Positions 52,022-61,518 of a DNA stretch of 64,000 bases are shown piece by piece. The notes under the pieces are model-generated. The model searched no databases. It saw only the letters and a list, made by a program, of their open reading frames with translations, and was not told the DNA's origin. The position numbers and the translations under genes were made by a program. The DNA is from Sphingomonas sp. J315 (GTDB taxonomy: Bacteria > Pseudomonadota > Alphaproteobacteria > Sphingomonadales > Sphingomonadaceae), in the NCBI RefSeq assembly GCF_024666595.1, contig NZ_CP088296.1:3648501-3712500 (forward strand). The letters run 5' to 3'. How positions within the stretch are numbered: position 1 is the first letter of the stretch; every line of letters starts with the position of its first letter.

Positions 52022-53955
52022 TCGCCGAAGCTGGGCTGGCGGCATTGTGGTTCGCAGCGGCATTGGCGCTGCTCCAACTGGTCGCGGCGGCGCTGGGGTT
52101 GCGGCTGCATTCGAGCGCGTCGGGGAATGACCTGATCGCGGCGGTCCGTCCGGTGGCAATCGTTCAGGGGCTGCTTGCCGCACTGTCCTTTGCGCTGCTC
52201 ATCACTCTGTTCGTCCAGTCAGACATGTCGGTATTGCTGGTTGCGCAGAACAGCCATTCGGCCAAGCCGATGCTCTACAAGGTGGCGGGCGCATGGGGGA
52301 ACCATGAAGGCTCGATGCTGCTCTGGGTCACCGTGCTGGCGCTGTCGGGCGGAGCGATTGCGTTGCTGGAGCGGCAGCTTGATCGCGCGACGCTGACCGC
52401 GACTTTGGGCGCGCAGGCGGCGATTGCATTGGGCTTCTATGCTTTCCTGCTTATCGCTTCGAACCCGTTCACCCGGCTCGATCCGCCGGCGCTGGACGGG
52501 CTGGGTCTCAACCCGCTGTTGCAGGATCCCGGTCTCGCCTTCCACCCGCCGACGCTGTATTTCGGCTATGTCGGCCTGTCGGTGGCCTTTTCCTTCGCGG
52601 TGGGCGCGATGCTGACGGGGGTGGTCGGCCCGGCGTTCGCGCGCGCGATGCGGCCCTGGGTGCTTGCGGCCTGGGTGTTCCTGACGATCGGCATCACGGC
52701 AGGCAGCTATTGGGCCTATTATGAGCTGGGCTGGGGCGGCTGGTGGTTCTGGGATCCGGTCGAGAATGCGTCGCTGATGCCGTGGCTTGCCGCGACGGCG
52801 CTGCTTCATTCGGTCAATGTCCTGGCGGCGCGCGACGGGCTGCGCGCCTGGACGCTGATGCTTGCGGTGGTCGCCTTTTCGATGTCGATGCTCGGCACCT
52901 TTCTGGTCCGCTCGGGTATTCTGACGAGCGTCCATGCCTTTGCGGTCGATCCGACGCGCGGGTCGTTCATTCTGGTGCTGCTCGCACTCTACATCGGTGG
53001 AGCGCTGCTGCTGTTCGCGTTGCGGGCAGGTACGATCCGGGCCGGGCAGGGGTTCGATCCGCTGAGCCGCGAGGGCGGACTGGTGCTCAACAACCTGTTG
53101 CTGACCGTCATTCTCGGCATTGTGCTGATCGGTACCCTGTATCCGATCGTTGCGCAGGCGATGGGCGAGCAACTCTCGGTCGGGCCGCCCTTCTTCAACA
53201 AGACTGCCGGGCCGATCGCATTGCTGCTGGTCGCGGCGATGGCCGTGGGGCCGCTGCTCAAATGGCGGCGCGACAATGCCAATGCGGTGCTGGGCAAGCT
53301 GACCGTGCCGGTCGCTGCGGCTATGCTGGCGATGGCGGCAACCTTCGTATTGGCACCCGGCACCGGGTGGATGGAGATCGTTGCGCTGGGGCTTGCCGCC
53401 GGTCTGACGATCGCGAGCTTCGCGCCGCTGTGGAAGCGTAACCTGCTGCGTACGCCGCTTTTCACCTGGGGCATGGTGATCGCGCATTTCGGTGTCGCAG
53501 TCAGTCTCGCCGGGATGGCGATGGACAGTGCCTTCACCAAGGAGCGGTTGGTCGCGGCAACCTATGGCCAGCCCTATCAGGTCGGGCCGTGGCGCGTGGT
53601 GCTTGATGGGGTGGGCCCGGCGATCGGCGACAATTGGTCGGCGATCGAGGGGCGGGTGACTGCCCGCCGCGATGACGGCCCGGCGATCCTGCTGCGGCCG
53701 CAACGCCGCTTCTACGCATCGCCCCCCACCGACACCGCCGAGGCGGCGATCCGGACCCGCTGGGACGGGCAGCTTTATGCCGTGCTGGGGGAGCAGGATG
53801 CGCAGGGGCGCTGGCAGCTGCGGCTGTGGTGGAAGCCGTTCGTGACCTTGATCTGGTTCGGCGGCGGGCTGATTGCGCTCGGCGGCGCGTTGTCGCTGTT
53901 CGGGCGGCTGTTCCGCGAGCGGCGCAATGCGCGGCGGCGGGAGGAGGCGGAATGA
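52018..53955 (+). CDS. ccmF: Cytochrome c heme lyase subunit CcmF
   Basis: 645 residues with about 14 membrane helices. The WWD domain is GWGGWWFWDPVENASLMPWL, followed by MSMLGTFLVRSG, and the periplasmic His ligands are in the helices around NSHSAKPMLYKV and FHPPTLYFGY. CcmF attaches heme to the CXXCH motif with CcmH. ATG overlaps the ccmE stop. Confidence 0.97.
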   Translation: MIAEAGLAALWFAAALALLQLVAAALGLRLHSSASGNDLIAAVRPVAIVQGLLAALSFALLITLFVQSDMSVLLVAQNSHSAKPMLYKVAGAWGNHEGSMLLWVTVLALSGGAIALLERQLDRATLTATLGAQAAIALGFYAFLLIASNPFTRLDPPALDGLGLNPLLQDPGLAFHPPTLYFGYVGLSVAFSFAVGAMLTGVVGPAFARAMRPWVLAAWVFLTIGITAGSYWAYYELGWGGWWFWDPVENASLMPWLAATALLHSVNVLAARDGLRAWTLMLAVVAFSMSMLGTFLVRSGILTSVHAFAVDPTRGSFILVLLALYIGGALLLFALRAGTIRAGQGFDPLSREGGLVLNNLLLTVILGIVLIGTLYPIVAQAMGEQLSVGPPFFNKTAGPIALLLVAAMAVGPLLKWRRDNANAVLGKLTVPVAAAMLAMAATFVLAPGTGWMEIVALGLAAGLTIASFAPLWKRNLLRTPLFTWGMVIAHFGVAVSLAGMAMDSAFTKERLVAATYGQPYQVGPWRVVLDGVGPAIGDNWSAIEGRVTARRDDGPAILLRPQRRFYASPPTDTAEAAIRTRWDGQLYAVLGEQDAQGRWQLRLWWKPFVTLIWFGGGLIALGGALSLFGRLFRERRNARRREEAE

Positions 53956-54479
53956 GCCGCTGGAAGCTGTGGCTGCCGCTGATCGGTTTTGCCGCGCTGA
54001 TTAGCGTCGCGATCTTCGGCCTGCGCGGACCTGGTGAGGCGGTGGTCAAGTCGGCTTTGGTCGGCAAGCCGCTGCCCGAGTTCGCCCTGCCCGCGATGGT
54101 GCAGGGCAAGTCGGGCCTGACCCGCGCCGACCTTGCCACCGGCAAGCCGCGTCTGCTCAACGTCTTTGCCAGCTGGTGCGTACCGTGCATTGCCGAGGCA
54201 CCGCAGCTCATGAAGCTCAAGGCCGCCGGGGTGCAGATCGACGCGGTCGCGATCGCCGACACGCCTGAGGCGGTGGCGACATTCCTGTCGCGACATGGCG
54301 ACCCCTATGCGCGGGTCGGCGACGACCGGCAGCGCGCGGTACAGATCGGACTCGGCTCGTCGGGCGTTCCGGAGACCTTCGTGATCGACGGGCAGGGGCG
54401 GATCGCGATGCAGCATATCGGCGATATCCGCGAGGATGACGTGCCGAAGCTGCTCGCGGCGTTGGAGGCCGCGCGATGA
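53952..54479 (+). CDS. ccmG: Thiol:disulfide interchange protein CcmG/DsbE
   Basis: 175 residues from ATG at 53952, overlapping the ccmF stop. One N-terminal anchor (LWLPLIGFAALISVAIFGL), then a periplasmic thioredoxin fold with the redox motif ASWCVPC and the cis-Pro loop SGVPETFVIDGQG. It reduces apocytochrome c or CcmH before heme attachment. Confidence 0.95.
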   Translation: MSRWKLWLPLIGFAALISVAIFGLRGPGEAVVKSALVGKPLPEFALPAMVQGKSGLTRADLATGKPRLLNVFASWCVPCIAEAPQLMKLKAAGVQIDAVAIADTPEAVATFLSRHGDPYARVGDDRQRAVQIGLGSSGVPETFVIDGQGRIAMQHIGDIREDDVPKLLAALEAAR

Positions 54480-54853
54480 GCCTGATCCTCGCCATTGCCC
54501 TGGCCGCAGGGGCACCCGCCGATCTCGGCTACACACAGCTGCCCGATGCGCGGCAGGAGCAAGCTGCGGCGGACCTGATGTTCGAGCTGCGCTGCCTGGT
54601 GTGCCAAGGCCAGTCGATTGCGGACAGCGACGTGTCGATGGCCGCCGACATGCGCCGCGTTGTGCGCCAGAAGATCGCAGCGGGAGAGAAGCCCGACGAT
54701 GTCCGCGCGTGGCTGATCGAACGTTATGGCAGCTATGTGACCTATGACCCGCCATTGAGCTGGGCCACAGCGCCTTTGTGGTTCACACCGTTGCTGTTGC
54801 TCGCGCTGGGCCTCTGGATCGCGCGCGGCAGTTTCCGCAGGAGGCGCGGCTGA
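54476..54853 (+). CDS. ccmH: Cytochrome c biogenesis protein CcmH
   Basis: 125 residues with a signal peptide, the redox motif RCLVCQGQS, a three-helix bundle and one C-terminal membrane helix (PLWFTPLLLLALGLWIA). It is the short CcmH form without a TPR domain; the TPR part is encoded by the next gene. Both borders are four-base or one-base overlaps, as in the rest of the cluster. Confidence 0.95.
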   Translation: MSLILAIALAAGAPADLGYTQLPDARQEQAAADLMFELRCLVCQGQSIADSDVSMAADMRRVVRQKIAAGEKPDDVRAWLIERYGSYVTYDPPLSWATAPLWFTPLLLLALGLWIARGSFRRRRG

Positions 54854-55506
54854 TGGGATGGGTGATGCTCGCGCTGGTTGGGGCGACCGCGTTCGGACTG
54901 CTCGGACTGTTCGGCGCGCCGCGCGCCCTGTGGAGCTTTGGTGCGGCGGCACTGATGCTCGGCGCGACCGGTTATGCGCTTCAGGCGAAACCTGGGCTCG
55001 CGGGGGCACCAGCGGCGAGCAAGAAGGCTGCGGTCGATGACGAGGGCGTAGCGCGGATGCGCGAACTGCGCGGAGCGATGTTTGGGCGCTTCACCTCGCT
55101 CGATACCGCATTCTTCCCCGCCGACGCGCTGATCCGCACCGGAAATCCCGATAGCGCGGCGCGGATGATGCTGGGCGCGGTGCGACAGGAGCCGCAAAAT
55201 GCGGCGCTGTGGACATGGCTTGGCATGACGCTGGTCGAAGCGGATCAGGGGACGATGTCGCCCGCTGCGGGGCTCGCATTTCGGCGTGCGACGACGCTGG
55301 CCCCCGGGCATCCCGGGCCGTTCTTCTTCTATGGCATGGCGCAGGCTCGAGCAGGGCAGCCGGAGGCGGCGGTACCGCTATTGCAGCGTGCCTATCAGTT
55401 CGCGCCTGAGCGTGCGGAGTATCGTGCGGACATCGCCCGCGCACTGATCCAGATCCAGATGCTCGCGGCGATCCGTGCGCGGGCAGCTCAGGCCCCCGCA
55501 CAATAA
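54853..55506 (+). CDS. ccmI: TPR-repeat cytochrome c biogenesis protein (CcmI-like)
   Basis: 217 residues from ATG at 54853 (TGATG with ccmH). Two N-terminal membrane segments (MLALVGATAFGLLGLFG and ALWSFGAAALMLGATGYAL) and then TPR motifs around GNPDSAARMMLGAVRQEPQNAALWTWLG and PGPFFFYGMAQARAGQPEAA (split over residues 95-190). It should present apocytochrome to CcmFH as CcmI does, but is shorter than typical CcmI. Ends just before the convergent cmk gene. Confidence 0.85.
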   Translation: MGWVMLALVGATAFGLLGLFGAPRALWSFGAAALMLGATGYALQAKPGLAGAPAASKKAAVDDEGVARMRELRGAMFGRFTSLDTAFFPADALIRTGNPDSAARMMLGAVRQEPQNAALWTWLGMTLVEADQGTMSPAAGLAFRRATTLAPGHPGPFFFYGMAQARAGQPEAAVPLLQRAYQFAPERAEYRADIARALIQIQMLAAIRARAAQAPAQ

Positions 55507-55508
55507 GG

Positions 55509-56147
55509 TCAGCGCGCTGCTGCCTTTTGCGCCAGTTGCGCCTCGACCAGCTGGATCGCCTTTTGCACCGCCGCCTCGATCGACAGAAAGCTGGTGTCCA
55601 GCACGGCAGCATCGGGTGCGGCGATCAGCGGCGCTTCGGTGCGCTTGCTGTCGCGTTCGTCGCGGGCGCGGATATCGGCGAGGACCCGGTCGAGGCTAAC
55701 CCCTGATCCGCTCTTGCGCAGTTCGGCATGGCGGCGGCGTGCGCGGATCATCGGGGTCGCCTTGACGAACAGCTTGGCGTCGGCGTCGGGGGCGATGACC
55801 GTGCCGATATCGCGCCCGTCCAGGATCGCCCCGGCGGGTTGCACTGCGAATCGTTTTTGCCGCTGAAGCAAGGCGGCGCGAACCAAAGGGTGCGCCGAAA
55901 CGATCGAGGCGGCCTTGCCGACCTCATCGGTGCGCAGCCATTCATCGGCGAGCAGCAGGTCGTCGAAACTGGTCGCCGCGACCGCGTCGGCCTCCTGTGT
56001 TGGGTCCTGTTCATCGCGCAGTACCGTGGCGGCAACCGCGCGGTAGAGCAGGCCGGTATCGAGATAAGGCAGGGCGAAATGGCGCGCCAGCGCGCGGGCG
56101 ATGGTGCCTTTGCCGGAAGCTGCGGGTCCGTCGACGGCGATGATCAT
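55509..56147 (-). CDS. cmk: Cytidylate kinase
   Basis: 212 residues. The P-loop is [17 protein letters not shown] at the N-terminus, followed by [12 protein letters not shown] and [15 protein letters not shown], the CMP-binding region. It phosphorylates CMP and dCMP. It is read from the aroA-cmk operon; its ATG overlaps the aroA stop. In many proteobacteria rpsA follows cmk, but here the ccm genes do. Confidence 0.96.
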   Translation of the reverse strand: MIIAVDGPAASGKGTIARALARHFALPYLDTGLLYRAVAATVLRDEQDPTQEADAVAATSFDDLLLADEWLRTDEVGKAASIVSAHPLVRAALLQRQKRFAVQPAGAILDGRDIGTVIAPDADAKLFVKATPMIRARRRHAELRKSGSGVSLDRVLADIRARDERDSKRTEAPLIAAPDAAVLDTSFLSIEAAVQKAIQLVEAQLAQKAAAR

Positions 56148-57478
56148 GGCTGGTGGTCGGTCAGTCGGTCGAGAGTGGGGAAAAAGCCCGGATAGCTGGT
56201 CGCGACCGGGCTGGCATCGTCGATCGTCACCGCATCGCGCGCGCCGAGTCCAGCCACCGCCATGCTCATCGCGATACGATGATCCAGTTTTGAGGCGATC
56301 TGTGCGCCGCCGGGCAGCAGCTCGCCGCCATTGCCGTGGATGGCGAGGCCGTCCTCATACTCCTCAAGCTGGACCCCATTGGGTTCGAGCGCGGCAACCA
56401 TCGCCGCGATTCGATCCGATTCCTTGACGCGCAACTCCTCCGCCCCACGCGCGACGGTGCGCCCGCTGGCGAACGCCGCGGCGACGAACAGCACCGGGTA
56501 TTCGTCGATCATGCTGGGGGCGAGGTCGGGCGGCACCTCGATTGCGGTGAGCGGGGCGTGGCGGACCCGAAGATCGGCGACCGGCTCGCCGCCCACGTTG
56601 CGCGCGTTCAGCTCGGTGATGTCGGCGCCCATCATTTTGAGCGCGGTGATGATGCCCGTGCGAGTCGGGTTCAGCCCCACATTGGCGATGACGATATCGG
56701 AGCCTGGGACGATCGACGCGGCGACCATCCAGAATGCGGCGGACGAAGGGTCGCCGGGGACGGTGATCTGCTGCGGCTTCAGCTCCGCCTCACCGCGAAT
56801 CGCAATGATGCGGCCCTGAGGCGTTTCCTCGACCGTCAGCTCGGCACCGAAGCCGCGCAGCATCCGCTCGCTATGGTCGCGGGTCGGCACGGGTTCGATC
56901 ACGCGCGTGACGCCCGGCGTATTGAGGCCTGCGAGGAGCACTGCTGACTTGACCTGGGCCGAGGCGACAGGGAGCGAATAGTCGATGGGCACCGCGGGGC
57001 AGAGGCCGCGCATGGTGAGCGGCAGGCGACCGCCGGGGCTCGACGTGAACTCCGCGCCCATCGCCGAGAGCGGATCGATCACGCGGCCCATCGGGCGCTG
57101 CGACAGCGATGCGTCGCCGGTGAAGGTCGCGGTGATCGGATGGCTGGCGACCAGGCCCATGAGGAGCCGGGTAGACGTGCCCGAATTGCCCATCTCCAGC
57201 GCGGTCTGCGGCTGGAGCAGCCCGCCCACGCCGACGCCGGCGACGTGCCAGATGCCGTCCGCATCGCGCTCGATCTGCGCCCCCATTGCCCGCATTGCCG
57301 CAGCGGTGGCAAGGACGTCTTCGCCCTCCAGCAGCCCTGTGATCCGACTCTCGCCGACCGCCAGCCCCGCGAACATCAGCGACCGGTGGCTGATCGATTT
57401 GTCGCCCGGAACGGTGACGCTACCGCGCAGCGGGCCGCGAGCGGAAATGGCGAGGGGGAGGATAGAATGCGCACTCAT
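56144..57478 (-). CDS. aroA: 3-phosphoshikimate 1-carboxyvinyltransferase (EPSP synthase)
   Basis: About 444 residues from ATG at 57478. Substrate-binding motifs [39 protein letters not shown] and [11 protein letters not shown] are present. It is class II-like in that Ser-Gly-Gly-type features seen in Agrobacterium-type enzymes (GNAAT replaced by GNSGTSTRL) occur. It makes EPSP in aromatic amino acid synthesis and is co-transcribed with cmk. The class assignment and glyphosate response are inference. Confidence 0.96.
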   Translation of the reverse strand: MSAHSILPLAISARGPLRGSVTVPGDKSISHRSLMFAGLAVGESRITGLLEGEDVLATAAAMRAMGAQIERDADGIWHVAGVGVGGLLQPQTALEMGNSGTSTRLLMGLVASHPITATFTGDASLSQRPMGRVIDPLSAMGAEFTSSPGGRLPLTMRGLCPAVPIDYSLPVASAQVKSAVLLAGLNTPGVTRVIEPVPTRDHSERMLRGFGAELTVEETPQGRIIAIRGEAELKPQQITVPGDPSSAAFWMVAASIVPGSDIVIANVGLNPTRTGIITALKMMGADITELNARNVGGEPVADLRVRHAPLTAIEVPPDLAPSMIDEYPVLFVAAAFASGRTVARGAEELRVKESDRIAAMVAALEPNGVQLEEYEDGLAIHGNGGELLPGGAQIASKLDHRIAMSMAVAGLGARDAVTIDDASPVATSYPGFFPTLDRLTDHQP

Positions 57479-57588
57479 CGGCGGCGGCTTTGACAGGGGG
57501 CTTGCGCTATGGCAAGGCGCGCGCCACTTCACGGGGACAAGTTTCCCGTCATCCCTGTAAATTCGAACGAAAAGGCATGGAACGCCAC

Positions 57589-57909
57589 ATGGTGAAGCCG
57601 GAATGGGGCACGAAGCGGAGCTGCCCGAAATGCGCGACGCGCTTCTACGATCTGACCAAGGATGAGCCGGTCACCTGCATCAGCTGCGGCTATGCGTGGG
57701 AACCGGAGCCGATTCTGAAGTCGAAGCAGCCGCTGCCGTTTGAGGCGGCCAAGGCCGACATCGAAAAGGTGAAGAAGGACGATACAGACCTTGGTGACGA
57801 GGATCTGGACATCGACGAGGACGCCGAGGGTTCGCCCGACGATGACGTCGATCTGGGTGGCGACGACGACCTGGGCGTCGATACCGGCGACAGCGACGAA
57901 GAAACCTGA
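57589..57909 (+). CDS. TIGR02300 (FYDLN acid) family protein
   Basis: About 106 residues from ATG at 57589 (VKPEWGTKRSCPKC); an ATG at 57577 is the alternative. A zinc-ribbon-like pair, CPKC and CISC, frames TRFYDLTKDEP, and the C-terminus is a long run of Asp and Glu. The family is confined largely to alphaproteobacteria and has no known function. It is divergent from aroA. Confidence 0.9.
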   Translation: MVKPEWGTKRSCPKCATRFYDLTKDEPVTCISCGYAWEPEPILKSKQPLPFEAAKADIEKVKKDDTDLGDEDLDIDEDAEGSPDDDVDLGGDDDLGVDTGDSDEET

Positions 57910-57969
57910 GAAAAAGCGGTTGCACACCGCGCGATGGCTGCTAAAGGGCATCGCCTTCCCGGAACGGAT

Positions 57970-58045
57970 GGGGCCGTAGCTCAGCTGGGAGAGCGCTGCA
58001 ATGGCATTGCAGAGGTCAGGGGTTCGATCCCCCTCGGCTCCACCA
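57970..58045 (+). tRNA. tRNA-Ala (anticodon GGC)
   Basis: 76-base cloverleaf with acceptor stem GGGGCCG/CGGCTCC, D-arm GCTCAGCTGGGAGAGC, anticodon arm CTGCA-ATGGCAT-TGCAG (anticodon GGC), T-arm AGGGGTTCGATCCCCCT and encoded CCA. Ala identity G3:U70 is met by the acceptor G-T pair at position 3. It reads GCC and, by wobble, GCU. It sits at the border between conserved and accessory genes. Confidence 0.98.
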
Positions 58046-58048
58046 ATC

Positions 58049-58092
58049 CCCCTCGCCAAAGTCTTGAGTTTACTCGACTAAATGGCGAGGGG
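58049..58092. repeat. Inverted repeat just after the tRNA
   Basis: Ten-base arms CCCCTCGCCA (58049-58058) and TGGCGAGGGG (58083-58092) flank a 24-base A+T-richer loop; a second, weaker pair GGAGCGA/TCGCTCC is at 58096-58128. It may be the tRNA transcript terminator (no T-run) or part of an attachment or recombinase-binding region. Nothing else is recognised up to 58227. Confidence 0.5.
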
Positions 58093-58242
58093 TCGGGAGC
58101 GATCCCACAGAAGTTCCCACGTCGCTCCTTCGTTCGTGTTGGACGCCAGTGAACATTCTTGGGCAAATCCACTGCCGACGCCGGTAGCCGAATATTCACC
58201 GATCCGCGCCAATCGTGACCCGGCACAATGTCCGGAGATCAC

Positions 58243-58887
58243 GTGAGCGCCTTCCAACCCATCTCACCTCGCGCTGCTGTGCAGCTGCTAGAGGACGCCG
58301 ACACCGGCCTTGATTGTGCGCAGCTGCTAGCCGACCTGGCGGAAGCCGGGCGGGTGAAGGGCTATGCGCGCCTAGTCGAGGTTAGTGGCGTCGGGCGCCC
58401 GACGAGCGAGGTGCGCGACGGGCGGATCGATCGTGCCGTCTGGAAGCGCATTGTCGCCGAAGACAAGGTCGCCAGCATCTATTCGACGGGCTCAGTCCGC
58501 TTGGGCGGCGATACTGATCCGTCCGGCGCGATCAGCGTGCTGGGCATTCGGTTCGACGAGAAATCGGTCAAAGCGGCGGCGGTCGAGCATGGCCGTTCGA
58601 AACCAGCATCTTTGCCAGCTGAGCGAACGGCGAAGCCGGTAGTCCAAGTCCATCCCGCCGAGCCCGTTGCGGAGGTGGTGCAGGCTGTCGCGGTCGAGGA
58701 ACGACCCCGGCGCATATTGCCTGACGACGCCGTCGCTATGTCGGTCGATGAGGCGTCAGCGGCTCTCGGTATCAGCAGGGGCACGGTCTATAAGCTGATG
58801 GACACAGGCACGCTGGAGTCCAAGAAGGTTGGCGGCCGCCGACTGGTTTCAGCCGCGAGCGTTCGCGCGCTGCTGACGCAATCCTAG
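58243..58887 (+). CDS. Helix-turn-helix protein with C-terminal excisionase-type domain
   Basis: 214 residues from GTG at 58243, chosen because GGAG is six bases upstream; ATG at 58228 has no such site. The C-terminal 50 residues, MSVDEASAALGISRGTVYKL followed by MDTGTLESKKVGGRRLVS, form an excisionase/MerR-like winged helix (HTH_17). The N-terminal 150 residues contain no known domain. Proteins of this kind are recombination directionality factors or replication/partition regulators of mobile elements; placement beside a tRNA suits this. Confidence 0.7.
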   Translation: MSAFQPISPRAAVQLLEDADTGLDCAQLLADLAEAGRVKGYARLVEVSGVGRPTSEVRDGRIDRAVWKRIVAEDKVASIYSTGSVRLGGDTDPSGAISVLGIRFDEKSVKAAAVEHGRSKPASLPAERTAKPVVQVHPAEPVAEVVQAVAVEERPRRILPDDAVAMSVDEASAALGISRGTVYKLMDTGTLESKKVGGRRLVSAASVRALLTQS

Positions 58888-59103
58888 CGGGTCAGAGGTC
58901 GCGCACCGAGCGACGGCGGGAGCGTGCTGGCGTGGCGCTCAAACAGCGTGAACTAAGCTGGAACAGGCTGTGACGTATCGATGAACGCGCGGCGAGCATC
59001 GATGCTGGCGATGTCCCTGCCTTACTGTTGCCTCTTGAGTTGGTGAGTTTAGAATGTATCGGCCACTCGATCGTTACAGTGGGATGCGATAGGGCGCGGC
59101 AGG

Positions 59104-59862
59104 ATGCAAACGGAGGCACGGCCAGAAGCTCGCTTGAAAGCAGCGGTCATCGACCGCCTGTTTTCCAGTGCGCATGTCGATCAGGACTCAGTGCTCGTTA
59201 GCGAAATGGTCGTGGAGAACTGGGCGCGCCGAGCCGACGTGGTGTTGGCGAATGGCAAGCTATGGGCTTTCGAGATCAAGTCCGAACTAGACAGCCTTGC
59301 GCGCTTGCCTGGCCAGATCGAGGTGTTCTCGCGCAGCTTCGAAAAATTTGTGGTCGTCGTGGCTGCGAAGTTCGAGGACGCTGCCCGTAACTTGATCCCG
59401 GAAGGTGTCGGCCTGTGGGTCGAGATGGCGGATGGTTCGTTGCGCGAGAGAGCGCGACCGAAGATCAATACTCTCTCGAAGTCGGCAGCAATCCGGATGA
59501 TGACGGCGAGCGAATTACGCCGGCTGCTCGCCTGCAACGGCTCTGCTGGCATCGCGGCGTTTCCACGCAGCGAACTTGAACGGCTCGCTTCTTATCTGCC
59601 AGCATCGGATCTGGCGAATGCGGCGCGAGACGCGATTAAGCGTCGGCACCGCGCCCGACACGCCAGCTTCTGCGACGCTCGTTCAACTACAGGCACCCTG
59701 TCGGCGCTGACAAGCCTCCGTCGGCGTGATAGCCGCTTGCCCGGCGTTGCCTTGGAACAGCCCAGCATATGCATGCCACTACCGCCAGTTGCGGTGCCGC
59801 TCCATCATCCCGCGATCGTCATCGCTCCAGCCGGTCCGGTTCTTCGGCGCATCAAGCGCTAG
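59104..59862 (+). CDS. sce7726-like protein with nuclease-like residues
   Basis: 252 residues. The N-terminal 120 residues, KLWAFEIKSELDSLARLPGQI in context, resemble the sce7726 family: Glu34, Asp45 in RRADVVL, and Glu57-Ile-Lys59 are spaced like the E...D...ExK metal site of PD-(D/E)XK nucleases. The last 90 residues are basic and look unrelated. It is convergent, overlapping by four bases, with the beta-family gene. The family is known from genomic islands, without a defined function. Nuclease activity is inference. Confidence 0.65.
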   Translation: MQTEARPEARLKAAVIDRLFSSAHVDQDSVLVSEMVVENWARRADVVLANGKLWAFEIKSELDSLARLPGQIEVFSRSFEKFVVVVAAKFEDAARNLIPEGVGLWVEMADGSLRERARPKINTLSKSAAIRMMTASELRRLLACNGSAGIAAFPRSELERLASYLPASDLANAARDAIKRRHRARHASFCDARSTTGTLSALTSLRRRDSRLPGVALEQPSICMPLPPVAVPLHHPAIVIAPAGPVLRRIKR

Positions 59863-60929
59863 AAGTCGTCTCCATCCCCATCTTCCTCGTCAAGATCAGG
59901 GTCGCGGAGGGACAAGGTGTGCTGACGCTCTAAATGCATATTCACGCGCGCAGCAATCCAGTTCGCGGGTGATCCAAAGCCGGGAGGCACCTCGCCGGTA
60001 GATGCCGTATCGCGGATCATCTTGGCGCCCCAAGATTGGCTGGCAAAGGGAATGTCCCAATCGGGCAAGGCCACAATTGCTTTTGCGCACGCGACGTATC
60101 CCCCGTCGTCATCACGCCGACGCTCGTAGTGCCAGCGAAGATCTAAGCAGTAATCGATGCGGGGAACGAACCGACTGATCATCGGCTCGAAGGGCACGGG
60201 GTAGATTGAGCCGTGGTCTCCATAAATGGCGACGTTGTTGCCGCCGATATGCCAATGGAAGTCGCGTTCGATGATCTCGAGGCTGCCCCGAGTATCACCG
60301 TAAGCGGACACCGCCTTTGGATAGCTGGACGACATTATGGCGATGCGTGCGGCGGCATCGATCGTGCGCAAAGCTGTGATAACCCTGAGGCATTCGTTCT
60401 CGCGAGGCTCAAGCGATCCCCGCACATAACCGAAGTCCAGCACCACCAGCATGTTGTTCACGTCGTCAACGGCGCTCATGGCTGCCTGCAATGACGGCAA
60501 GTCCTGGGCCGGGTGTCGAGATCGGACAACCACGACACCATAGTCCCGCTCGAGCTTCCGAACCTGCTGGATGAAGGGTCGTTCAGGCGTGCCATCGCGC
60601 AAGAGAGCGACAGGCACCGCTTGGGGGGATTGCGATGCAAGCCCGCGCCAAGTCGCATAGGCATCGTCCGGATTGCACAGACCCTCAAAGCCCGCACATG
60701 ATTGCCCCGGGAAACTATTTAGATCGAGGAAGAACGGACCGCCCACGGTTTCGGCGATTGTCGCCAACACTCGGTCGGGCTGGTCGATCCTGCCCAACTT
60801 GCCCAACGAGACGAGCGGGATGAGCGCCGACTTGGTATCCGTGCGAAGCTGACGAAACCCCTTCAGCTCCGCTTGCCGGGACCGGATGGCCGGAAGATAC
60901 TTGATCGCGTCCAGATTTTCAGGCGTCAC
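59859..60929 (-). CDS. Beta-family protein (PF14350-like)
   Basis: 356 residues from GTG at 60929. It starts IKYLPAIRSRQAELKGFRQL and has alternating helix-strand repeats (LIPLVSLGKLG, FFLDLNSFPGQS, PVALLRDG, MLVVLDFGYVRG, RIAIMSSSYP) that suggest a TIM-barrel-like fold, and ends in a run of Asp/Glu. This matches the sparse beta-protein family of phage and island genes, often found beside sce7726-type genes. Its start overlaps the end of the upstream membrane-protein gene, so the two are co-transcribed. No catalytic residue can be named with confidence. Confidence 0.65.
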   Translation of the reverse strand: MTPENLDAIKYLPAIRSRQAELKGFRQLRTDTKSALIPLVSLGKLGRIDQPDRVLATIAETVGGPFFLDLNSFPGQSCAGFEGLCNPDDAYATWRGLASQSPQAVPVALLRDGTPERPFIQQVRKLERDYGVVVVRSRHPAQDLPSLQAAMSAVDDVNNMLVVLDFGYVRGSLEPRENECLRVITALRTIDAAARIAIMSSSYPKAVSAYGDTRGSLEIIERDFHWHIGGNNVAIYGDHGSIYPVPFEPMISRFVPRIDYCLDLRWHYERRRDDDGGYVACAKAIVALPDWDIPFASQSWGAKMIRDTASTGEVPPGFGSPANWIAARVNMHLERQHTLSLRDPDLDEEDGDGDDF

Positions 60930-61326
60930 CAGCCGGCTCCTCAGGTTCGTCTTTGCGCCGCGGAACTCGCGGGGGCGCTGTGGTCGGGGCGGTTCCCATC
61001 AGATCGAGCACCGATCGGACGGCAAGAGAGATGTTATTGGACGTCGCACTCCACTCAGCGGCCTGCCCGCGCGTGTCCTTCAGCTCGGTTTCGAGCTCGA
61101 CGATTCGGGTCCGTTGAGCCGCTAGGTTCTTTCGCTGCGAACCAATGATCGCGCCAAGGACGACGCTGATGGTCGTTGAGGTGCCGATCGCAACGCCGGC
61201 GAGTATCAACGGCTCTGTCCACAGCAAGGCGACGACACCCACCACGCCGAAGATGAACCCGCCCACCGCCAGGGTCGCGCCCAGCCAAGTTGTCTCTGAT
61301 AGGTCCGGTGCGCGCACGCCCGACAC
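60919..61326 (-). CDS. Two-helix membrane protein with coiled coil
   Basis: 135 residues from ATG at 61326. Two membrane segments (about residues 14-37 and 40-62) are followed by a charged coiled coil (QRTRIVELETELKDTRGQ) and a Pro-rich acidic tail (RVPRRKDEPEEPAGDA). It overlaps the beta-family gene by 11 bases, so it is probably a partner or anchor for that product at the inner membrane. No family recognised. Confidence 0.6.
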   Translation of the reverse strand: MSGVRAPDLSETTWLGATLAVGGFIFGVVGVVALLWTEPLILAGVAIGTSTTISVVLGAIIGSQRKNLAAQRTRIVELETELKDTRGQAAEWSATSNNISLAVRSVLDLMGTAPTTAPPRVPRRKDEPEEPAGDA

Positions 61327-61518
61327 TGCCCCCTCGAATCACCCTGCTACATCCTGCAAACTTTCGACAGGATAGGAAGAGCGAGTGCGACCAGATTGGG
61401 GCGACTCTCATCATTCTGCTGAAGCGACCACCCGCAGGGTGGGAGCTCAGCAGCTGGTTTCGCCACCTCGCGGGGGGCAGCGCTTGCTTCAAGGCAGCCT
61501 CGTCATGATGATAGGCGC

